Of a stretch of 64,000 nt of DNA, positions 46,108-55,643 are shown piece after piece. The notes beneath the pieces were generated by a model that did no database searches, was not told the DNA's origin, and saw only the letters and a program-made list of their open reading frames with translations. Source of the DNA: Paracoccus mutanolyticus. GTDB taxonomy: Bacteria > Pseudomonadota > Alphaproteobacteria > Rhodobacterales > Rhodobacteraceae. Position 1 is the stretch's first letter, and each line of letters begins with the position of its first letter. A program made the position numbers and the translations under genes. Location of the stretch: assembly GCF_003285265.1 (NCBI RefSeq), contig NZ_CP030239.1:1240001-1304000 (forward strand), written 5' to 3'.

Positions 46108-46111
46108 GCCT

Positions 46112-46340
46112 TCAGCCGAAGACCACCTGCGCGGTGGTGTTCTCCTTCAGCCCCTCCAGCCCGAACTGCAGGCCGATGCCGGATTGCTTGACCCCGCCGA
46201 AGGGCGCGTTCGGCTGGACCGCCCCGTGCTTGTTGATCCAGACCGAACCGCTTTCCAGCCGCCGCGCCACCGCCCGCGCGGCATCAACGTCGCTGCCCCA
46301 GACCGAGGCGCCAAGACCGTTCGGGTTGTCGTTGGCCATC
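46112..46340 (-). pseudogene. Aldehyde dehydrogenase, C-terminal remnant
   Basis: Only the last 75 residues remain: ANDNPNGLGASVWGSDVDAA, RRLESGSVWINKHG, NAPFGGVKQSGIGLQFGLEG, the conserved C-terminal region of NAD(P)-dependent aldehyde dehydrogenases. Upstream of about 46340 the sequence becomes unrelated and the catalytic Cys and cofactor domains are absent. The gene was cut by arrival of the adjacent mobile DNA, or by an assembly join. Confidence 0.85.
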
Positions 46341-46399
46341 GCGTGGCCGGGCTGATGAAGACGGCGCGAACATTCGGACTGGCCCGCACAACGCGCTCG

Positions 46400-46664
46400 A
46401 TCGCCGGGCGGCAAGCTGGTCTATCATCTGTTCTCAGCCTTCGCCGAGTTCCAGCGCGATATCATCGTGGAAAACACGATGGCGGGCCTCGATGCCGCCC
46501 GTAAGAACGGCGCGCGCCTTGGCCGTAAACCCGTTCTCGACATGGAAACGGTCATGGCGGCGCAGCGCGCCATCGCGCAGGACGGCTTGAGCGTGGCCGA
46601 GGCCGCGCGGCGCTTCGGGGCTGATCGCTCCACCCTGCGCCGCTCTCTGGAACGGGTGGGATAA
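46400..46664 (+). pseudogene. Tn3-type resolvase/DNA invertase, C-terminal remnant
   Basis: Encodes GGKLVYHLFSAFAEFQRDII, ARKNGARLGRKPVLDMETV and a helix-turn-helix LSVAEAARRFGADRSTLRRS, the E-helix and DNA-binding end of a small serine recombinase. The catalytic N-terminal domain is missing; sequence before about 46400 does not match. It marks the left part of the mobile island. Confidence 0.82.
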
Positions 46665-46691
46665 ACCGACATATGGGGAGTACTCGGTAAA

Positions 46692-46967
46692 ATGGATATT
46701 GATGTTGTCCGCGCAGAAATTGGCGATGAGGAACTCGGAGTCCATATCCTGCTCGTCTCAGGCCGCGTAGATGAAGAAACCCTGCGCTCCGAATTCACCT
46801 TCACGCTTTACCGGCAGGATGATCCTGCCGGGGAGCATCGTCTGACCGTCATTTACGATTTTGCGCGGCGCGATTATGCCCTCAAGATGGCTGGCGTTAC
46901 CGGGATTGACGATCTGATCCTGTGCGCCTTGCAGAAACTGGCACTCTACGGCGCGGTGCATGGGTAA
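46692..46967 (+). CDS. Small protein of unknown function, 3' end interrupted by the IS element
   Basis: A 91-residue product (GVHILLVSGRVDEETLRSEF, then FTLYRQDDPAGEHRLTVIYD and GIDDLILCALQKLALYG). Its stop codon TAA (46965-46967) lies inside the left end of the IS. Without the IS and one ATG target copy, the frame would continue about 25 codons into sequence now at 48162-48235. A+T content is higher than the host average, so it belongs to the acquired DNA. The family is not recognised with certainty. Confidence 0.6.
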   Translation: MDIDVVRAEIGDEELGVHILLVSGRVDEETLRSEFTFTLYRQDDPAGEHRLTVIYDFARRDYALKMAGVTGIDDLILCALQKLALYGAVHG

Positions 46968-47032
46968 TCCTCCCCGTGGTTAATGGGATGCGAAGGTAGA
47001 GTTTTCTCGGCAAGATGGACGAGGAGATTCCG

Positions 47033-47296
47033 ATGAAGAAGAGCCGTTTCACTGAAGCCCAGATCATGAGCGTGCTGCGCCAGGCGGAGGGCGGGCTGCC
47101 CGTTTCCGAGCTTTGCCGCGAGCATGGGATCAGCAGCGCGACGTTTTACAAATGGCGCGCGAAGTTTGGCGGCATGGATGCATCCATGATGAGCCAGATG
47201 AAGGCCCTCGAGGATGAGAACAGGCGACTGAAGCGCATGTTCGCCGATCTCAGCATGCAGGCCGATCTGCTTCGAGAGGCTCTGGGAAAAAAGTGA
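47033..47296 (+). CDS. IS3-family transposase OrfA
   Basis: An 87-residue DNA-binding subunit: [40 protein letters not shown] (helix-turn-helix) and a leucine-zipper end. GAGGAGATTCCG precedes the ATG at 47033; an earlier ATG at 47015 is less likely. The run AAAAAAG at 47287-47293 is a -1 slippery site that can fuse it with OrfB. Confidence 0.92.
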   Translation: MKKSRFTEAQIMSVLRQAEGGLPVSELCREHGISSATFYKWRAKFGGMDASMMSQMKALEDENRRLKRMFADLSMQADLLREALGKK

Positions 47297-48120
47297 CGCG
47301 TCCAGCTCAGCGCCGGGAGCTGGCCGAGAAGGCGGTGGCGACGAAGGGGGTTAGCATCGCGCTGGCCTGCCGGGCGTTCGGCGTCAGCGAGACCTGCTTT
47401 CGCTATAGTCCGAAGCGTGACGACGAGAACGAGATGATTGCCGATCTGCTGGTCGGGCTGACGAATGTCCACGAGACCTGGGGTTTCGGCCTGTGTTTCC
47501 TACACCTGCGGAACGTCAAAGGACATGTCTGGAACCACAAGCGGGTCCACCGGATCTACTGCGAGTTGGAGCTGAACCTGCGGATCAAGCTGCGGCGCAG
47601 GCTGAAGCGGGAGAAGCCCGATGAACTGGCAGTTCCAGAAGCCCCGAACCTGGTCTGGTCGATGGATTTCATGGCCGATCGGCTGGCCGACGGGCGGCAG
47701 TTCCGGCTGCTGAATGTGCTGGACGACTTCAACCGCGAGGGGCTGGGTATCGAGGTCGATTTTTCGCTGCCCGCCGAGCGGGTCGTCCGAGCCCTGAACC
47801 AGATCATTGAATGGCGCGGCAAACCGCTGGCGATCCGGGTCGATAACGGCCCGGAATACGTCAGTGCCACGCTGACAATCTGGGCCGAGAAGCAGGGCAT
47901 CGCCCTGACCTACATCCAGCCCGGAAAGCCGCAGCAGAACGCCTATGTCGAGCGCTACAACCGGACGGTTCGGCACGAATGGCTCGACCTCTACATCTTT
48001 GAAACCATCGAGGAGGTGCAGCAGATCGCCACCGAATGGCTATGGACCTACAACAACGAACGCCCGAACATGGGCATCGGCGGCGTCACACCCGCCATGA
48101 AGCTGAAAATGGCCGCGTGA
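47293..48120 (+). CDS. IS3-family transposase OrfB (DDE catalytic subunit)
   Basis: A 275-residue integrase-like subunit with the DDE residues in [32 protein letters not shown] and [20 protein letters not shown]. The GTG at 47293 overlaps OrfA by four bases. The functional enzyme is likely the OrfAB frameshift product. All motifs are intact, so the element may be active. Confidence 0.93.
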   Translation: MTRPAQRRELAEKAVATKGVSIALACRAFGVSETCFRYSPKRDDENEMIADLLVGLTNVHETWGFGLCFLHLRNVKGHVWNHKRVHRIYCELELNLRIKLRRRLKREKPDELAVPEAPNLVWSMDFMADRLADGRQFRLLNVLDDFNREGLGIEVDFSLPAERVVRALNQIIEWRGKPLAIRVDNGPEYVSATLTIWAEKQGIALTYIQPGKPQQNAYVERYNRTVRHEWLDLYIFETIEEVQQIATEWLWTYNNERPNMGIGGVTPAMKLKMAA

Positions 48121-48159
48121 GTTCTACGGTCGCGCCCCGTTAAAACGGGGAGGATTACC

Positions 48160-48354
48160 ATGGTGGCTTTTGTCGATCTAGGCTTTGGCGTCCATCCCGT
48201 CCAACAAGCCTGTGGACAAGTCGAAAAATCCCTTGATCCACGCGCACAGGCCGATTCCGATGGGCTAAACTCAAGCAAACCCAACATACGCGAACACTTC
48301 AATGATGCCCCGGACGGGGGCTGACCCCGCAGCGGCATCGGAAAGGCAGGATAC
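48160..48354. other. Gap between the IS and the serine recombinase
   Basis: About 195 bases. It begins with the probable continuation of the 46692 gene, then holds sequence with no recognised gene. The recombinase ATG follows GGAAAGGCAGG. Confidence 0.45.
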
Positions 48355-49734
48355 ATGAACACACACTCCACCCCTCCCTTAGAGCCGCTCACGGCACTCA
48401 TCTATTGCCGCGTGTCTTCCACCAAGCAGAAGCTGGAAGGCAGCGGACTGGCCTCGCAGGAACATCGCTGCCGCCAATATGCGGATGGCAAGGGCTATGC
48501 GGTCGAGGCAGTCTTCCCCGACGACAGTTCCGGCGGCGGTGATTTCATGAAGCGCCCCGGCATGCGGGCGATGCTGGCCTATCTCGATGCACAGAAGGGA
48601 ACGCCCTATGTCGTCATCTTCGATGACCTCAAGCGTTTCGCCCGCGATACGGAGTTCCACATCAAGCTGCGCCGCGAATTCGCGCAGCGCGGGGCACGGA
48701 TCGAATGCCTGAACTTCAATCTGGAAGACACGCCCGAAGGCCGCTTCATCGAAACCATCATCGCCGCCCAAGGCCAGCTTGAGCGCGAGCAGAACCGCAG
48801 GCAGGTGGTGCAGAAGATGAAGGCGCGAGTCGAGAAGGGTTATTACGTCTTCCACCCGCCCGTGGGCTATCGCTACGCCCGCAACTGTGAGCATGGCAAG
48901 CTACTGGTGCCGGATGAGCCTGTGGCCTCCATCGTCCGCGAAGTCCTGCAAGGCTTCGCCAGCGGGCGGTTCACCTCGCAATCCGAAGTGATGCGTTTTC
49001 TCGAAGCCAAGCCGGAATTCCTGAAAAGCCGCCAGACAGGTGAAGTGCGCCTGACCACGGTGCGCGAGCTTCTGGCTCGTCCCACCTATGCGGGCTATGT
49101 CGAGGCCCCGAATTGGGGCATATCCCTGCGCAAGGGCTTCCATGAGCCGCTGATCGACCTCGCCACGCATGAGCGCATACAGGCGCGTCTGCGCGGCTCT
49201 GCGGTGGCTCCGGCCCGCAAGGACATCAACGAGGACTTCCCGTTACGCGGTTTCGTCCTCTGCGATGATTGCGACCAGCCCATGACTTCCTGCTGGTCAA
49301 AGGGCCGGAACAAGCATTACGCCTATTATCTGTGCGACACGCCCAATTGCGCTTCGCACAGGCGTTCCATCCCCCGCGCCGATATCGAAGACGGCGCGGA
49401 AGCCATCCTGCGCTGCATGCGTCCCGCACGGCAATTCTTCGCGCTGGCCCGCGCCATGTTCACCGACATCTGGAATGCGCGGCAGGCCGAGGCGCAGCGG
49501 GCGCGCGCCGCTCTGTCCGACCAGATCAGGGATATCGAAAAACAGATTGAGGGCCTGCTTGACCGGATCATGGAGGGAGCCAGCCCGACCGTCGCAGCCG
49601 CCTATGAACAGCGGATCGAAAAGCTGGAACGCCGGAAGCTGGTGCTGGCCGATCAGGCGGTAAATGCCGCGCCGCCAGAGGATAGGTTAGAGGAGCTTAT
49701 CGAACCGGCCCTGACCTTCCTGTCAAACCTTTGA
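48355..49734 (+). CDS. Large serine recombinase
   Basis: A 459-residue site-specific recombinase. The catalytic domain begins LTALIYCRVSSTKQKLEGSG (nucleophile Ser in the RVSS motif), with VVIFDDLKRFARDTE and an Arg-rich E-helix REQNRRQVVQKMKAR. A recombinase domain (PVGYRYARNCEHGKLLVPDE) and a zinc ribbon (LCDDCDQPMTSC and LCDTPNCASH) follow, then a C-terminal coiled coil (DIEKQIEGLLDRIMEG). It is of the type that moves small islands. Composition is lower in G+C than the host. Confidence 0.93.
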   Translation: MNTHSTPPLEPLTALIYCRVSSTKQKLEGSGLASQEHRCRQYADGKGYAVEAVFPDDSSGGGDFMKRPGMRAMLAYLDAQKGTPYVVIFDDLKRFARDTEFHIKLRREFAQRGARIECLNFNLEDTPEGRFIETIIAAQGQLEREQNRRQVVQKMKARVEKGYYVFHPPVGYRYARNCEHGKLLVPDEPVASIVREVLQGFASGRFTSQSEVMRFLEAKPEFLKSRQTGEVRLTTVRELLARPTYAGYVEAPNWGISLRKGFHEPLIDLATHERIQARLRGSAVAPARKDINEDFPLRGFVLCDDCDQPMTSCWSKGRNKHYAYYLCDTPNCASHRRSIPRADIEDGAEAILRCMRPARQFFALARAMFTDIWNARQAEAQRARAALSDQIRDIEKQIEGLLDRIMEGASPTVAAAYEQRIEKLERRKLVLADQAVNAAPPEDRLEELIEPALTFLSNL

Positions 49735-49874
49735 CAACTCTCGAAAAGTAATTACCCTTACAACCAGTAGCACAGGAGTGGTCAGAATGGCTGGTCAGAA
49801 TGAAGCAGGCGATCCTGCCACTATTTGCGTTAACTTCTGGATTTAAATCGTAAAAAACTAGAAGCAGGAAAAAC
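49735..49874. other. AT-rich right end of the mobile island
   Basis: No gene. Much richer in A+T than the chromosome, with a short direct repeat GGTCAGAATG at 49779 and 49792. It ends at the 3' end of tRNA-Ala and could contain an attachment site. Confidence 0.4.
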
Positions 49875-49950
49875 TGGTGGAGCCGAGGGGAATCGAACCC
49901 CTGGCCTCATCATTGCGAACGATGCGCTCTACCAACTGAGCTACGGCCCC
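49875..49950 (-). tRNA. tRNA-Ala (anticodon CGC)
   Basis: On the reverse strand: acceptor GGGGCCG, D-arm GCTCAGTTGGTAGAGC, anticodon arm CATCG-TTCGCAA-TGATG giving CGC, T-arm GGGGTTCGATTCCCC, encoded CCA. Confidence 0.94.
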
Positions 49951-50063
49951 ACACTGGCGGGGTATCTGGACCGCGCCGAAAGGAAAGTCAAGAGGGGTCG
50001 CCGCGCCTTTCCGTGAGACGGGCGGGCGGGGGCGGGATCGGTTCCGTCGCGCCCCCGTGCCGG

Positions 50064-52895
50064 TCATTCGGCCGCCTGGGCGTAGTCCTCGACCGGCGGG
50101 CAGGTGCAGACCAGATTGCGGTCGCCATAGGCGTTGTCCACCCGCCCCACCGGAGGCCAGTACTTGTCCACCCGGAAGGCGCCGGGCGGAAAGCAGCCCT
50201 GCTCGCGCGAATAGGCCCTGTCCCAGTCGGCGACCAGGTCCTCGACCGTATGGGGGGCGTGGCGCAAGGGGCTGGCCTCGGGGGCGATGCGGCCCTCGGC
50301 GACCTCGGTGATCTCGTCGCGGATCGCCAGGAAGGCGGCGATCAGGCGGTCGATCTCGGCCTTGGTCTCGGACTCGGTGGGCTCGACCATCAGCGTTCCG
50401 GCGACCGGCCAGCTCATGGTGGGCGCGTGGAAGCCGTTGTCGATCAGGCGCTTGGCGATGTCGTCCACGGTCACGCCATGGGCGGCAAAGGGCCGCATGT
50501 CCAGGATGCACTCATGCGCGACCCGGCCGCGATTGCCCATGAACAGGACCGGATAGGCCGCGGCGAGCCGGCTGGCGATATAGTTGGCGTTCAGGATCGC
50601 CACCCGCGTCGCCTGGGTCAGACCCGCGCCCCCCATCATCAGGATATAGGCCCAGGAGATCAACAGGATCGAGGCCGAGCCCCAGGGCGCCGCCGACACC
50701 GCGCCCTCCTCGCCGGTGCGCGGATCGGCCGGCAGGAAGGGCGCCAGATGCGCCTTGACGCCGATCGGCCCCATGCCGGGGCCGCCGCCGCCATGCGGAA
50801 TGGCGAAGGTCTTGTGCAGGTTCAGGTGGCTGACATCGCCACCGATCTCTCCGGGCTTCACCAGGCCGACCAGCGCGTTCATGTTCGCCCCGTCGATATA
50901 GACTTGCCCGCCGTGGCGATGGGCGATGTCGCAGACCTCGCGGACGGTATCCTCGAAGACGCCATGCGTGCTGGGATAGGTGATCATCACCGCCGCCAGC
51001 CTGTCGCCGGCCTTCGCGGCCTTCTCGGCGAAATCCTCCAGGTCGATATCGCCGTTCGGGGCAGACTTGACCACCACCACCCTCATGCCGCACATCTGCG
51101 CGCTGGCCGGGTTGGTGCCATGCGCCGAAACCGGGATCAGGCAGATGTCGCGGGCCTCGCCCCGCGCACGGTGATAGGCGGCGATGGTCAGCAGCCCCGC
51201 ATATTCCCCTTGCGCGCCGCTGTTCGGCTGCAGCGAGAACGCGTCATAGCCGGTGATCCGGCACAGCTTTTCGGTCAGGTCGGCAAAGACCTCGTGATAA
51301 CCCGCCGCCTGGTCCTCGGGCGCAAAGGGATGGATGGCGGCGAACTCGGGCCAGGTGATCGGCATCATCTCGGCCGCCGCGTTCAGCTTCATCGTGCAGC
51401 TGCCCAGCGGAATCATCGCCCGGTCCAGCGCCAGGTCGCGGTCCGACAGGCGGCGCATATAGCGCATCATCTCGGACTCGGCGCGGTTCATGTGGAACAC
51501 GGGATGGGTCAGGTAGTCGCTGTCGCGCAGCAACGCCTGCGGTATCGCCGGCGCCCTCGCGGGAACCGCCGCATCCGAAATCCCGAACGCATCGAGCACC
51601 CGCGCGATCACCTCGGCATCCGTGGTCTCGTCGACCGAGATCCCGACCCGGCCGCGCCCGACCTTGCGCAGGTTGATGCCGCGGTGCCGGGCGGCGGCCA
51701 GGATGCCCGCCTGCCCCACCCCCACCCGCACGGTCACGGTGTCGAAGAACGCCTCCGGCTCGACCTGGGCCCCGGCCGCGCGCAGCGCATCGGCCAGCGT
51801 CACCGCGTTCAGATGCACCCGCTGCGCGATGGCGCGCAAGCCTTCGGGCCCGTGGAAGACGGCATAGAACGACGCCATCACCGCCAGCAGCGCCTGGGCG
51901 GTGCAGACGTTGCTGGTCGCCTTCTCGCGGCGGATATGCTGCTCGCGCGTCTGCAGGGACAGGCGATAGGCGCGGTTGCCCTTGGCGTCGATCGACACGC
52001 CGACGATGCGGCCCGGCATCGCGCGCTTCATCTCGTCCCGGCACGCCATGAAGCCGGCATGCGGGCCACCATAGCCCATGGGGACGCCGAACCGCTGGGC
52101 GCTGCCCACGGCGATGTCGGCACCCATCGCGCCCGGCTCCTTCAGCACGCAAAGCGCCAGCAGGTCTGTCGCGACGATGGCGACCGCGCCCGCCGCGTGC
52201 AGGGCGGCGCAATCCGCCGACAGGTCGCGGACATGGCCATAGGTGCCGGGATATTGATAAATTGCCCCGAACACCTGCGACGGGTCGCAGTCCCCGCCGC
52301 GAACGATCTCGATCCCCAGAGGCGCGGCGCGGGTTTCGATCACGGCGATGGTCTGCGGGTGCAGGTCCTCGCTGACGAAGAACCCGCGCGCTTTCGACTT
52401 CGCAAGCCGCTGCGCCATGGCCATGGCCTCGGCCGCGGCGGTGGCCTCGTCCAGCAGGCTGGCATTGGCGACCGGCAAGCCGGTCAGGTCGGCGACCATG
52501 GTCTGGAAGTTCAGCAGCGCCTCCAGCCGGCCCTGGGCGATCTCGGGCTGGTAGGGCGTATAGGCGGTGTACCAGGCCGGGTTCTCCAGGATGTTGCGCT
52601 GGATCGCCGGGGGTGTGACGGTGCCGTAATAGCCCTGCCCGATCAGGCTGGTCATCACCCTGTTGCGCCCCGCCACCGCACGCATCCGGGCCAGCAGCGC
52701 GGCCTCGGACAGCGCGGGCCAGTCCAAGGGCGCGGCCTGTCGGATGCCGGCGGGCACGGTCTGGTCGATCAGCGCCTCCAGGCTGTCCACGCCCACCGCC
52801 TTCAGCATCTCCGCCATCTCGGCCGGGGACGGGCCGATATGGCGCCGGTTCGCGAAATCGTCAGGGTTATAGTCGGTCGGCGTCCACGTGCCCAT
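50064..52895 (-). CDS. gcvP: Glycine dehydrogenase (decarboxylating), P-protein
   Basis: The PLP enzyme of the glycine cleavage system, which releases CO2 from glycine and loads the aminomethyl group on GcvH. At 943 residues it is the fused single-chain form. The PLP lysine lies in [20 protein letters not shown]. Other signatures are [40 protein letters not shown] and [15 protein letters not shown]. The frame is unbroken over 2.8 kb, unlike many genes in the window. It lies third in the gcvTHP operon. Confidence 0.97.
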   Translation of the reverse strand: MGTWTPTDYNPDDFANRRHIGPSPAEMAEMLKAVGVDSLEALIDQTVPAGIRQAAPLDWPALSEAALLARMRAVAGRNRVMTSLIGQGYYGTVTPPAIQRNILENPAWYTAYTPYQPEIAQGRLEALLNFQTMVADLTGLPVANASLLDEATAAAEAMAMAQRLAKSKARGFFVSEDLHPQTIAVIETRAAPLGIEIVRGGDCDPSQVFGAIYQYPGTYGHVRDLSADCAALHAAGAVAIVATDLLALCVLKEPGAMGADIAVGSAQRFGVPMGYGGPHAGFMACRDEMKRAMPGRIVGVSIDAKGNRAYRLSLQTREQHIRREKATSNVCTAQALLAVMASFYAVFHGPEGLRAIAQRVHLNAVTLADALRAAGAQVEPEAFFDTVTVRVGVGQAGILAAARHRGINLRKVGRGRVGISVDETTDAEVIARVLDAFGISDAAVPARAPAIPQALLRDSDYLTHPVFHMNRAESEMMRYMRRLSDRDLALDRAMIPLGSCTMKLNAAAEMMPITWPEFAAIHPFAPEDQAAGYHEVFADLTEKLCRITGYDAFSLQPNSGAQGEYAGLLTIAAYHRARGEARDICLIPVSAHGTNPASAQMCGMRVVVVKSAPNGDIDLEDFAEKAAKAGDRLAAVMITYPSTHGVFEDTVREVCDIAHRHGGQVYIDGANMNALVGLVKPGEIGGDVSHLNLHKTFAIPHGGGGPGMGPIGVKAHLAPFLPADPRTGEEGAVSAAPWGSASILLISWAYILMMGGAGLTQATRVAILNANYIASRLAAAYPVLFMGNRGRVAHECILDMRPFAAHGVTVDDIAKRLIDNGFHAPTMSWPVAGTLMVEPTESETKAEIDRLIAAFLAIRDEITEVAEGRIAPEASPLRHAPHTVEDLVADWDRAYSREQGCFPPGAFRVDKYWPPVGRVDNAYGDRNLVCTCPPVEDYAQAAE

Positions 52896-52987
52896 CGTCT
52901 GCCTCGATCAGGAAAATCCGCTGGCTGCAGGCCGCGACCATGCGTGCGCCCCGCCCTTCACGTTTTGCAAATGACCCTCGGCGGTCC

Positions 52988-53036
52988 GGGGGGCGAAGCG
53001 CCCCCGGCGCGCGCCGGGCCATCAGGCCCGGCACCG
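52988..53036 (-). terminator. Two hairpins between gcvH and gcvP
   Basis: GGGGGGCGAAGCGCCCCC and GCCGGGCCATCAGGCCCGGC are consecutive stem-loops in the 142-base gcvH-gcvP gap. There is no T-run, so they may adjust the ratio of subunits rather than stop transcription fully. Confidence 0.5.
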
Positions 53037-53037
53037 C

Positions 53038-53394
53038 TCAGCCGATCAGCGCCCGATAGCCTGCCTCGTCCATGAAGCCCGACAGGTCGACCGCAGCGGG
53101 CTTGATGCGAAAGAACCAGGCGCCCATCGGGTCCTCGTTCACCGCGCCGGGCGTGTCGGGCAGCGCCTCGTTCACCGCCGTGATCACGCCCGCGACCGGG
53201 GCCACGATGTCGGATGCGGCCTTGACCGATTCGATCACCACGATCTCCTCGCCCGCCTCGACTGTGCGGCCGACCTCGGGCAGTTCGATGAACACCACAT
53301 CGCCCAGCTGCTCGCTGGCATGTGCGGTGATGCCGACGGTGATCTCGTCGCCCTCCTGTTTCAGCCATTCGTGGTCTTCTGTGTATTTCAGCAT
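53038..53394 (-). CDS. gcvH: Glycine cleavage system H protein
   Basis: A 118-residue lipoyl carrier: [20 protein letters not shown] at the N-terminus, lipoylated Lys in [18 protein letters not shown], end [11 protein letters not shown]. An AGAG ribosome site precedes the ATG. It lies 10 bases after gcvT. Confidence 0.97.
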   Translation of the reverse strand: MLKYTEDHEWLKQEGDEITVGITAHASEQLGDVVFIELPEVGRTVEAGEEIVVIESVKAASDIVAPVAGVITAVNEALPDTPGAVNEDPMGAWFFRIKPAAVDLSGFMDEAGYRALIG

Positions 53395-53404
53395 CTCTGG
53401 CCTC

Positions 53405-54517
53405 TCAGCGCTTGTAGCCGGGTTTGTGGAAAGGAAGCGGGGTCAGGGTGACGGGGATGCGCTTGCCGCGCAACTCGGCCCACAGGGTCGCGCCCTCGGG
53501 CAGGTCGGGGGGCAGCAGCGCCATCGCCACAGGCCCGCCGACCGAAGGGCCGAACCCGCCCGAACAGACCCGGCCCAGGGCCGCGCCGCCCTCGGGCGCG
53601 GCAAAGATCTCGACCCCTTCGCGGATCGGGGCGCGGCCCTCGGGGCGCAGGCCCCGGCGCAGGCGCGCGGGACCATCGTGCAGTTCGCGCAGGATGCCGC
53701 CATCGCCGGGAAAGCCGCCCGCACGGGCACCGCCCAAGCGGCGGACCTTGGGAATGGACCAGCCCAGGCCCGCCTCGGCGGGGCTGGTGTCGCGATCCAT
53801 GTCATGGCCGTAAAGCGGCATCCCGGCCTCGAGCCGCAAGCTGTCGCGGGCCCCAAGGCCGATGGGGGCGACGCCGGGCTGGTCCAGCAAGGCGCGCGCC
53901 AGCGCCTCGGCCCGGTGGGCCGGGACGGAGATCTCGAACCCGTCCTCGCCGGTATAGCCCGAGCGGCTGACCCAGAGCCGCGCCCCCTGCCAGTCGAAAT
54001 CGCCCACGTCCATGAAGCGCATCGCCGCCGCGCCCGGCACCAGCGCCGAAAGCGCCGCCTCGGCCCCCGGCCCCTGCAGGGCCAGCAACCCGCGATCCGT
54101 CACCGGCTCGACCGAGACGCCGGCCGCTTCCAGCTGGCGCAGGTGGGCGATGTCCTGTTCGGCGCAGGCGGCGTTCACCACCAGCAGCAGGTGATCGCCC
54201 TTGTTCGCGATCATCAGGTCGTCCAGGATGCCGCCCTCGGGCTCGGTGAACAGCCCGTAGCGCTGCCGCCCGGCGGCCAGACCGGCGATATCGGCCGGAA
54301 CCAGCGTTTCCAGCGCCGCCGCCGCATCGGGCCCGCGCAGAATGACCTGCCCCATGTGGCTGACGTCGAACAGCCCGGCCTGGGCGCGGGTGTGCAGATG
54401 CTCGGCCAGGACGCCCATCGGATATTGGACCGGCATCTCCCAGCCGGCAAAGGGCACCATTCGGGCACCCAGAGACAAATGCAGGTCGTAAAGCGGCGTG
54501 CGCGCAAGCTCAGCCAT
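53405..54517 (-). CDS. gcvT: Aminomethyltransferase (T-protein)
   Basis: Transfers the methylene group from GcvH to tetrahydrofolate. The 370-residue protein starts [20 protein letters not shown] and contains [33 protein letters not shown] and [23 protein letters not shown] abuts an ATG at 54523, so the ATG at 54517 is better spaced. A glycine riboswitch lies directly upstream. Confidence 0.95.
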   Translation of the reverse strand: MAELARTPLYDLHLSLGARMVPFAGWEMPVQYPMGVLAEHLHTRAQAGLFDVSHMGQVILRGPDAAAALETLVPADIAGLAAGRQRYGLFTEPEGGILDDLMIANKGDHLLLVVNAACAEQDIAHLRQLEAAGVSVEPVTDRGLLALQGPGAEAALSALVPGAAAMRFMDVGDFDWQGARLWVSRSGYTGEDGFEISVPAHRAEALARALLDQPGVAPIGLGARDSLRLEAGMPLYGHDMDRDTSPAEAGLGWSIPKVRRLGGARAGGFPGDGGILRELHDGPARLRRGLRPEGRAPIREGVEIFAAPEGGAALGRVCSGGFGPSVGGPVAMALLPPDLPEGATLWAELRGKRIPVTLTPLPFHKPGYKR

Positions 54518-54565
54518 GGGCATCCCCTGTTTCGCGGGCGGACCGATTCCGCCCGTTCCAGATGC

Positions 54566-54731
54566 CCCCTCTGTCCTTACCCCATCAGGGGCGCCTGAGA
54601 TCGTTATCCCTTCGGCGGGCGGGGTCGAGCCGCCACTCTCCAGAACGTTCGGCGGAAAACGGTCCCTGTGCCTGAGAGATTCCCGGGGCGGTTGCTCCTT
54701 CGGCCCTGGCTTGCGCCAGCGTCTCCCGATT
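54566..54731 (-). promoter_or_regulatory. Tandem glycine riboswitch controlling gcvTHP
   Basis: On the reverse strand two aptamers follow one another. The first has GGGAGAC, GCCGAAGGAGCAA and ATCTCTCAGGCACAGGGACC. The second has TGGAGAGTGG, GCCGAAGGGATAACG, ATCTCAGGCGC and GACAGAGGGGGC. These are the conserved GCCGAAGG and CTCAGGC(A)-(A)GG blocks. Glycine binding would switch the operon on. Confidence 0.92.
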
Positions 54732-54775
54732 TCCGACCTAAGTCGTAGCGGGGGGCGACCCGCCTGGCAAGCCCC

Positions 54776-55558
54776 CTAGATGGTGATGTTCGACGCCCCG
54801 CCGTCCAGCAGGACGTTCTGGCCCACGATGAAGCGCGCCTGCTGGCTGCACAGGAAGGCGCAGGTCGCGCCGAAATCCTCGGGCCGGCCATAGCTGCGGG
54901 TCGGGATGGTGGCCTCGCGCCGCCTGCGGGCCTCGTCGATGCCGATGCCTTCGGATTTCGCGACACCCGCGTCCAGGCTGTCCGCGCGGTCGGTCGCGTG
55001 GATGCCGGGCAGCAGGTTGTTGACCACCACGCCATGCGGCGCCACCTGCCGCGACATGCCGGCGACGAACCCGGTCAGCCCGGCGCGCGCGGTGTTCGAC
55101 AGGCCCAGGATCGCGATGGGGGTCCTGACCGATTGCGAGGTGATGTTCACGACCCGGCCCCAGCCGCGCTCCATCATGCCCGGCACCAGCGCCTGCATCA
55201 GGGCCACGGCGGTCAGCATGTTGGCGTCGATGGCCTTGATGAAATCCTCGCGCGACCAGTCGGTCCAGGTGCCGGGCGGCGGGCCGCCGGCGTTGGTGAC
55301 CAGGATGTCGGCCTGTCCCCCCAGCGCCTCCAGCACGGCGGCGCGGCCGTCCTGGGTGGTGATGTCGGCCGCGATCGGCGTGACCGAGACGCCGTGCTTC
55401 TCGGCGATCTCGCGCGCGGTCCGTTCCAGCGCCTCGGCGCCGCGGGCGTTGATGACCAGATCCACCCCGGCCTCGGCCAGGGCCTCGGCGCAGCCGCGCC
55501 CCAGCCCCTTCGACGCGGCGCAGACCAGCCCGCGCTTGCCCCTGATGCCCAGATCCAT
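54776..55558 (-). CDS. SDR-family protein lacking the usual catalytic Tyr-Lys pair
   Basis: A 260-residue SDR: LVCAASKGLGRGCAEALAEAG as the cofactor loop, ILVTNAGGPPPGTWTDW as the NAG motif, VVNITSQSVRTPI with the Ser. At the place of YxxxK it reads LGLSNTARAGLTGFV, so Tyr and Lys are replaced. It is a known sub-branch of FabG-like SDRs with uncertain activity. It ends IVGQNVLLDGGASNITI. It is likely monocistronic upstream of the kinase gene. Confidence 0.88.
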   Translation of the reverse strand: MDLGIRGKRGLVCAASKGLGRGCAEALAEAGVDLVINARGAEALERTAREIAEKHGVSVTPIAADITTQDGRAAVLEALGGQADILVTNAGGPPPGTWTDWSREDFIKAIDANMLTAVALMQALVPGMMERGWGRVVNITSQSVRTPIAILGLSNTARAGLTGFVAGMSRQVAPHGVVVNNLLPGIHATDRADSLDAGVAKSEGIGIDEARRRREATIPTRSYGRPEDFGATCAFLCSQQARFIVGQNVLLDGGASNITI

Positions 55559-55643
55559 GTGCTTCCCCCTTGGTTTCGGTCCGGGCCCAAGGGAACCCCG
55601 CCCCGGCCGGATTGTCCAGCCGCGTCGCCCCGCGCGCCTTGCC

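Larger units (their letters stand above)
46963..48159 (+). mobile_element. Complete IS3-family insertion sequence, 1197 bp
   Basis: The ends carry the inverted repeat GGTAATCCTCCCCGT (46963-46977, and its complement ending at 48159). The trinucleotide ATG flanks both sides (46960-46962 and 48160-48162), the target duplication. It encodes orfA and orfB in the -1 relation usual for IS3 elements, of the IS407-like type. Confidence 0.92.

Noticed and set aside
49735..49950. tRNA-Ala 3' end as a proven attachment site
   Set aside because: No second copy of the tRNA end is found at the left edge of the island, so it is only a possibility.
50013..53075. 1020-codon forward open frame opposite gcvP
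   Set aside because: Shadow of gcvP; His/Arg/Gln-rich composition without motifs.
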